A stretch of DNA of 11,211 nucleotides from Acidobacteriota bacterium (GTDB taxonomy: Bacteria; Acidobacteriota; Thermoanaerobaculia; Multivoradales; JAHEKO01): assembly GCA_024638355.1 (NCBI GenBank), contig JAHEKO010000077.1, positions 1-11,211 on the forward strand. The letters are read 5' to 3'. This document shows positions 8,941 to 11,211 of this stretch, piece by piece. Below the pieces are notes generated by a model. It did no database searches and was not told the origin of the DNA. It was given only the letters and a program-made list of their open reading frames with translations. Each line of letters opens with the position of its first letter. The first letter of the stretch is position 1. The position numbers were made by a program, and so were the translations under genes.

Positions 8941-10048
8941 GCGCGGCGCCGTTGAGCCGCCCGAGGATCTCCGCGCGCAGGTCGTCGAGGCCGGCGCCGG
9001 TCAGCGCGGAGACCCAGACCACCGAGTCGGCGCCGGGCGCGGCCGCCGGGCGCTCGCCGTCGACGCGGTCGGCCTTGTTGAACACGATGACCACCCGGTC
9101 GCGCTCCACCCCGAGCTCTTCGAGCACCTCGTCGGCGACCTCCATCTGCTCTTCCCAGCGATCGTTCGCGCGGTCGACGACGTGGAGCACGACGTCGGCG
9201 TGGGTGATCTCTTCGAGGGTCGAGCGGAACGAGGCGACCAGGTGGTGCGGCAGCTTGCGGATGAAACCGACGGTGTCGGAGAAGACCGCGGTCCTGCCGT
9301 TGTGGTCGAGCGAGCCGCGGCGGAGCTTCGAGTCGAGGGTGGCGAAGAGCTTGTCCTCGACCTGGGCGCCGGCCCGCGTCATCCGATTGAACAGGGTCGA
9401 CTTGCCGGCGTTGGTGTAGCCGGCGAGGGCGATGACCGTGGCGTGGCGGCGGCCGCGGCGCTGCACCTTGCGGCTGCGCTCGATCTTGGCGAGATCGCGC
9501 TTGAGGTGCTGGATGCGCTTGCGCAGCATGCGGCGGTCGGCCTCGATCTGCTTCTCGCCCTCGCCGCCGCGCACGCCGATGCCGCCCGCCTGGCGGGAAA
9601 GATGGGTCCACCGCCGGGTGAGGCGCGGCAGGAGGTACTCGTTCTGCGCCAGCTCGACCTGGGTGCGCGCCTCGCGGGTGCGGGCGCGCTGGACGAAGAT
9701 CTCGAGGATCAGCGCGCTGCGATCGATCACCTGCTTGTCGCAGATCTCCTCGAGGTTCTTGATCTGCCCGGGCGACAGATCGTCGTCGAAGATGACGAGG
9801 TCGGCGCCGAGGTGGTCGGCCGCGGTGGCGATCTCCTTCGCCTTGCCTCTGCCGATGAAGGTGCGCGCGTCGGGAGTGCGGCGGCGCTGGAGCGTCTCGC
9901 CGACGACCTCGACGTCGCACGAGCGCGCCAGCTCGGCGAGCTCCTCGAGATGCTCCTCGACTACCCAGCCGGGTTGTCCCGACAGGGTGACGCCGACGAG
10001 AAAGGCTGTTCGTTGGGAGGTTCTGGGATCCGGTGAAGTCTGATGCAA
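8936..10048 (-). CDS. hflX: HflX-family ribosome-associated GTPase (370 aa)
   Basis: A cytoplasmic GTPase. In characterised bacteria HflX binds 50S/70S ribosomes and can split stalled or hibernating ribosomes after stress. The N-terminal HflX domain (about 13-170) has 'FIGRGKAKEI' (64-73), 'DDDLSPGQIKNLE' (88-100) and the Gly-rich 'GGIGVRGGEGEKQIE' (155-169), a variant of the usual 'GPGETQLE'. A coiled-coil linker (165-195) leads to the G domain: G1 'GYTNAGKST' 210-218, T237 in 'LFATLD' for G2, G3 'DTVG' 258-261, G4 'NKAD' 324-327 and G5 'SAL' 347-349. All GTP-binding motifs are intact. Start choice: homology begins at residue 13 ('RTAFLVGVTL'), and the only nearby in-frame start is TTG 10048, just downstream of an extended -10 promoter. 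ATG 10105 lies upstream of that promoter and longer forms run into the neighbouring gene. The C-terminus is short, without the extra domain of longer HflX proteins. It is convergent with the kinase gene and divergent from the hydrolase gene. Confidence 0.93.
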   Translation of the reverse strand: MHQTSPDPRTSQRTAFLVGVTLSGQPGWVVEEHLEELAELARSCDVEVVGETLQRRRTPDARTFIGRGKAKEIATAADHLGADLVIFDDDLSPGQIKNLEEICDKQVIDRSALILEIFVQRARTREARTQVELAQNEYLLPRLTRRWTHLSRQAGGIGVRGGEGEKQIEADRRMLRKRIQHLKRDLAKIERSRKVQRRGRRHATVIALAGYTNAGKSTLFNRMTRAGAQVEDKLFATLDSKLRRGSLDHNGRTAVFSDTVGFIRKLPHHLVASFRSTLEEITHADVVLHVVDRANDRWEEQMEVADEVLEELGVERDRVVIVFNKADRVDGERPAAAPGADSVVWVSALTGAGLDDLRAEILGRLNGAAP

Positions 10049-10068
10049 AGTGAGCGATTCCCAGCGCC

Positions 10069-10077
10069 ATTGTACCA
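10069..10077 (-). promoter_or_regulatory. Extended -10 promoter of hflX
   Basis: The minus strand reads TGGTACAAT: the TG extension one base before TACAAT (10074 to 10069), a five-of-six match to TATAAT. There is no convincing -35, which extended -10 promoters often lack. Transcription would begin near 10062, about 14 bases before the TTG start at 10048. This supports that start and excludes the ATG at 10105. Confidence 0.5.
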
Positions 10078-10099
10078 GCCGGACCGATCGGGGCTGTCG

Positions 10100-10105
10100 T
10101 AGCAT
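10100..10105 (+). promoter_or_regulatory. Candidate -10 box of the hydrolase gene, short leader
   Basis: TAGCAT matches TATAAT at four of six positions and ends 9 bases before ATG 10115, which would give a nearly leaderless message. No good -35 is visible at 16-18 bases. No Shine-Dalgarno precedes the ATG (GCGTTCGAG). The spacing matches that of the kinase gene. Confidence 0.3.
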
Positions 10106-10114
10106 GCGTTCGAG

Positions 10115-11116
10115 ATGACCCGAAAGCCGCTCCCGGCCGTCCTCGCCGCCGCGCTTCTCGTCTTCGTGTGGGGCTGCCGGCCGGGGACGGACAATCAGGA
10201 GGTGCGCGGCCGCGGCGAGGGCAAGGACCGCTGGTGGGACGCGCTGCCCCGCGCGGCCTGGTCGGGGCTCGAGCGCGTCGAGCAGAGCCAGGAGTGGTTC
10301 GAGGTCTACCGGGTCCGGCCCGGCGTGCTGGCGATCTACGAGCCGGGCCAGTTCGAGGAGGTCATCTCCTATCTGATCCTCGGCTCGGAGCGCGCGCTGC
10401 TGTTCGACACCGGCCTCGGGATCGGCGACATGCGCCGGCTGGTGTCCGAGCTGACCGACCTCGACGTCGCCGTGCTCAACTCGCACACCCACTACGACCA
10501 CGTCGGCGGCAACCACGCGTTCGACGCGATCTACGGCACCACCACCGACTACACGCGCGCCAACGCCCGCGGGCGCGGCCACGATCAGGTCGCCGAGTTC
10601 GTCGGCCCGGGCTGGATCTGGAAGCCGACGCCCGAGGGCTTCTCGCCGGACGCCTACGTCTCACGGCCGTTCACGATCAGCACGCCCGTCGAGGACGGGC
10701 AGCGCCTCGACCTCGGCGGCGTCGAGCTCGAGGTGCTCGGGACTTCGGGGCACGCCCCCGACGCGCTCTGCCTGCTGGATCGCGAGCGGCGCCTCCTGTT
10801 CACCGGCGACACCTTTTATCCGGCCACCCTCTACACCCATCTGCCCGGCTCGAGCTTCGCCGACTACCGGACCACGGCCCGGCGCCTGGCCGCGCTCGCC
10901 CCGGCGGTCGACGTCGTCCTGCCGGCGCACAACGAGCCGACCCTGCCGGGCACCGAGCTGGTCGCGCTGGCCGACGCCTTCGCCGCGGTCGAGGCCGGGC
11001 ACGCGTCGTTCGTGCTGACCGACGGCCTGCGCGAGTACGACTTCGGCCGCTTCTCGCTCCTGGTCACCGATCCCCCTCCCTGGCAGAGGGAGCCGAGCGC
11101 CGACCGCGCCGAGTAG
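10115..11116 (+). CDS. Exported metallo-beta-lactamase-fold hydrolase, probable lipoprotein (333 aa)
   Basis: A zinc-dependent hydrolase of the metallo-beta-lactamase superfamily; the substrate is unknown. The N-terminus has a basic start (TRK), a hydrophobic run (about 6-19) and 'FVWGC' ending at Cys21, which looks like a lipobox although Trp at -2 is unusual. After cleavage it would be a lipid-anchored envelope protein. The fold covers about 65-300. The full metal-ligand set is visible: 'HTHYDH' (H124, H126, D128, H129), H213 in 'TSGHAPD', D232 in 'GDTFY' and H272 in 'PAHNEP'. So it should bind two metals and be active. The linker 'GRGEGKDRWWDALPRAAW' (32-49) has no match I know. The spacing of the ligands is that of broad MBL hydrolases (glyoxalase II or lactonase-like) rather than clearly of one subgroup, and a true beta-lactamase role is only one possibility. 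It is divergent from hflX across 66 bases and convergent with the next gene, 6 bases apart. Confidence 0.9.
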   Translation: MTRKPLPAVLAAALLVFVWGCRPGTDNQEVRGRGEGKDRWWDALPRAAWSGLERVEQSQEWFEVYRVRPGVLAIYEPGQFEEVISYLILGSERALLFDTGLGIGDMRRLVSELTDLDVAVLNSHTHYDHVGGNHAFDAIYGTTTDYTRANARGRGHDQVAEFVGPGWIWKPTPEGFSPDAYVSRPFTISTPVEDGQRLDLGGVELEVLGTSGHAPDALCLLDRERRLLFTGDTFYPATLYTHLPGSSFADYRTTARRLAALAPAVDVVLPAHNEPTLPGTELVALADAFAAVEAGHASFVLTDGLREYDFGRFSLLVTDPPPWQREPSADRAE

Positions 11117-11122
11117 GCCGCG

Positions 11123-11211
11123 CTAGAACTTGTAGCCCACGCCGATCAGGCCGTTGGCGAAGAACTGGGCGTCGCCCTTGGTGATGCCGTGCAGGCCGAT
11201 CTCGAGGACGA
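11123..11211 (-). CDS. C-terminal end of an outer-membrane beta-barrel protein (partial)
   Basis: The last 28 codons and stop of a minus-strand gene entering from the right edge. The visible end reads in part 'AQFFANGLIGVGYKF', with alternating residues and a terminal Phe, the signature recognised by the BAM machinery on the last barrel strand. The rest of the protein is outside the window, so family and substrate cannot be named. Its stop (complement of 11123-11125) is 6 bases from that of the hydrolase gene, in a convergent arrangement with no visible terminator. The assignment rests on a short stretch: good evidence of coding and barrel type, none of function. Confidence 0.65.
   Translation of the reverse strand, partial: VLEIGLHGITKGDAQFFANGLIGVGYKF

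Noticed and set aside
10049..10582. A 178-residue extension of HflX to an ATG at 10582
   Set aside because: It would run antisense through the start of the hydrolase gene, has no HflX homology, and lies upstream of the extended -10 promoter.

Overview
The window is a G+C-rich stretch of bacterial chromosome. It is densely packed with genes on both strands, with strong third-position G/C bias and long antisense shadow frames. It encodes a TonB-dependent outer-membrane receptor, a C-terminal fragment of a second beta-barrel protein and a lipoprotein, so the cell is diderm. The transmembrane Ser/Thr kinase with a TolB-like domain and TPRs is a type common in Acidobacteriota (for example Thermoanaerobaculia/Holophagae relatives) and also found in myxobacteria. 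An acidobacterial origin is my best guess, but it is an inference from gene style only. I see no mobile elements, CRISPR arrays, tRNAs or rRNAs.

Layout. Bases 1-2927, minus strand: two tandem paralogous signalling genes. One is a PAS protein cut by the left edge. Upstream of it is a complete 838-residue PAS-GAF-PAS-GGDEF-EAL protein for cyclic-di-GMP turnover. Bases 2928-3408 are a 481-base divergent intergenic region with several inverted repeats. Bases 3409-6372, plus strand: a 987-residue TonB-dependent receptor ending in a clear rho-independent terminator. Bases 6488-8923, plus strand: a membrane Ser/Thr kinase with a periplasmic TolB-like/TPR half, preceded by a short-leader promoter candidate. 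Bases 8936-10048, minus strand: HflX-type GTPase, convergent with the kinase. Bases 10115-11116, plus strand: a secreted, probably lipid-anchored metallo-beta-lactamase-fold hydrolase, divergent from hflX. Bases 11123-11211, minus strand: the last 28 residues of an outer-membrane beta-barrel protein.

How the genes fit together. There is no obvious multi-gene operon or defence system. Genes are single units or divergent/convergent pairs, and the only same-strand pair likely to share history is the PAS tandem. The themes are signalling (c-di-GMP, Ser/Thr phosphorylation) and the cell envelope (receptor, barrel, lipoprotein). A functional link between them is not shown by the sequence. The points most worth a second look are the nested, mutually exclusive inverted repeats in front of the TonB receptor, the palindrome in the same intergenic region, the PAS paralog pair, the altered KID motif in the EAL domain, and the very compact hflX/hydrolase divergent promoter region. 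I did not find convincing evidence of a new biological system.
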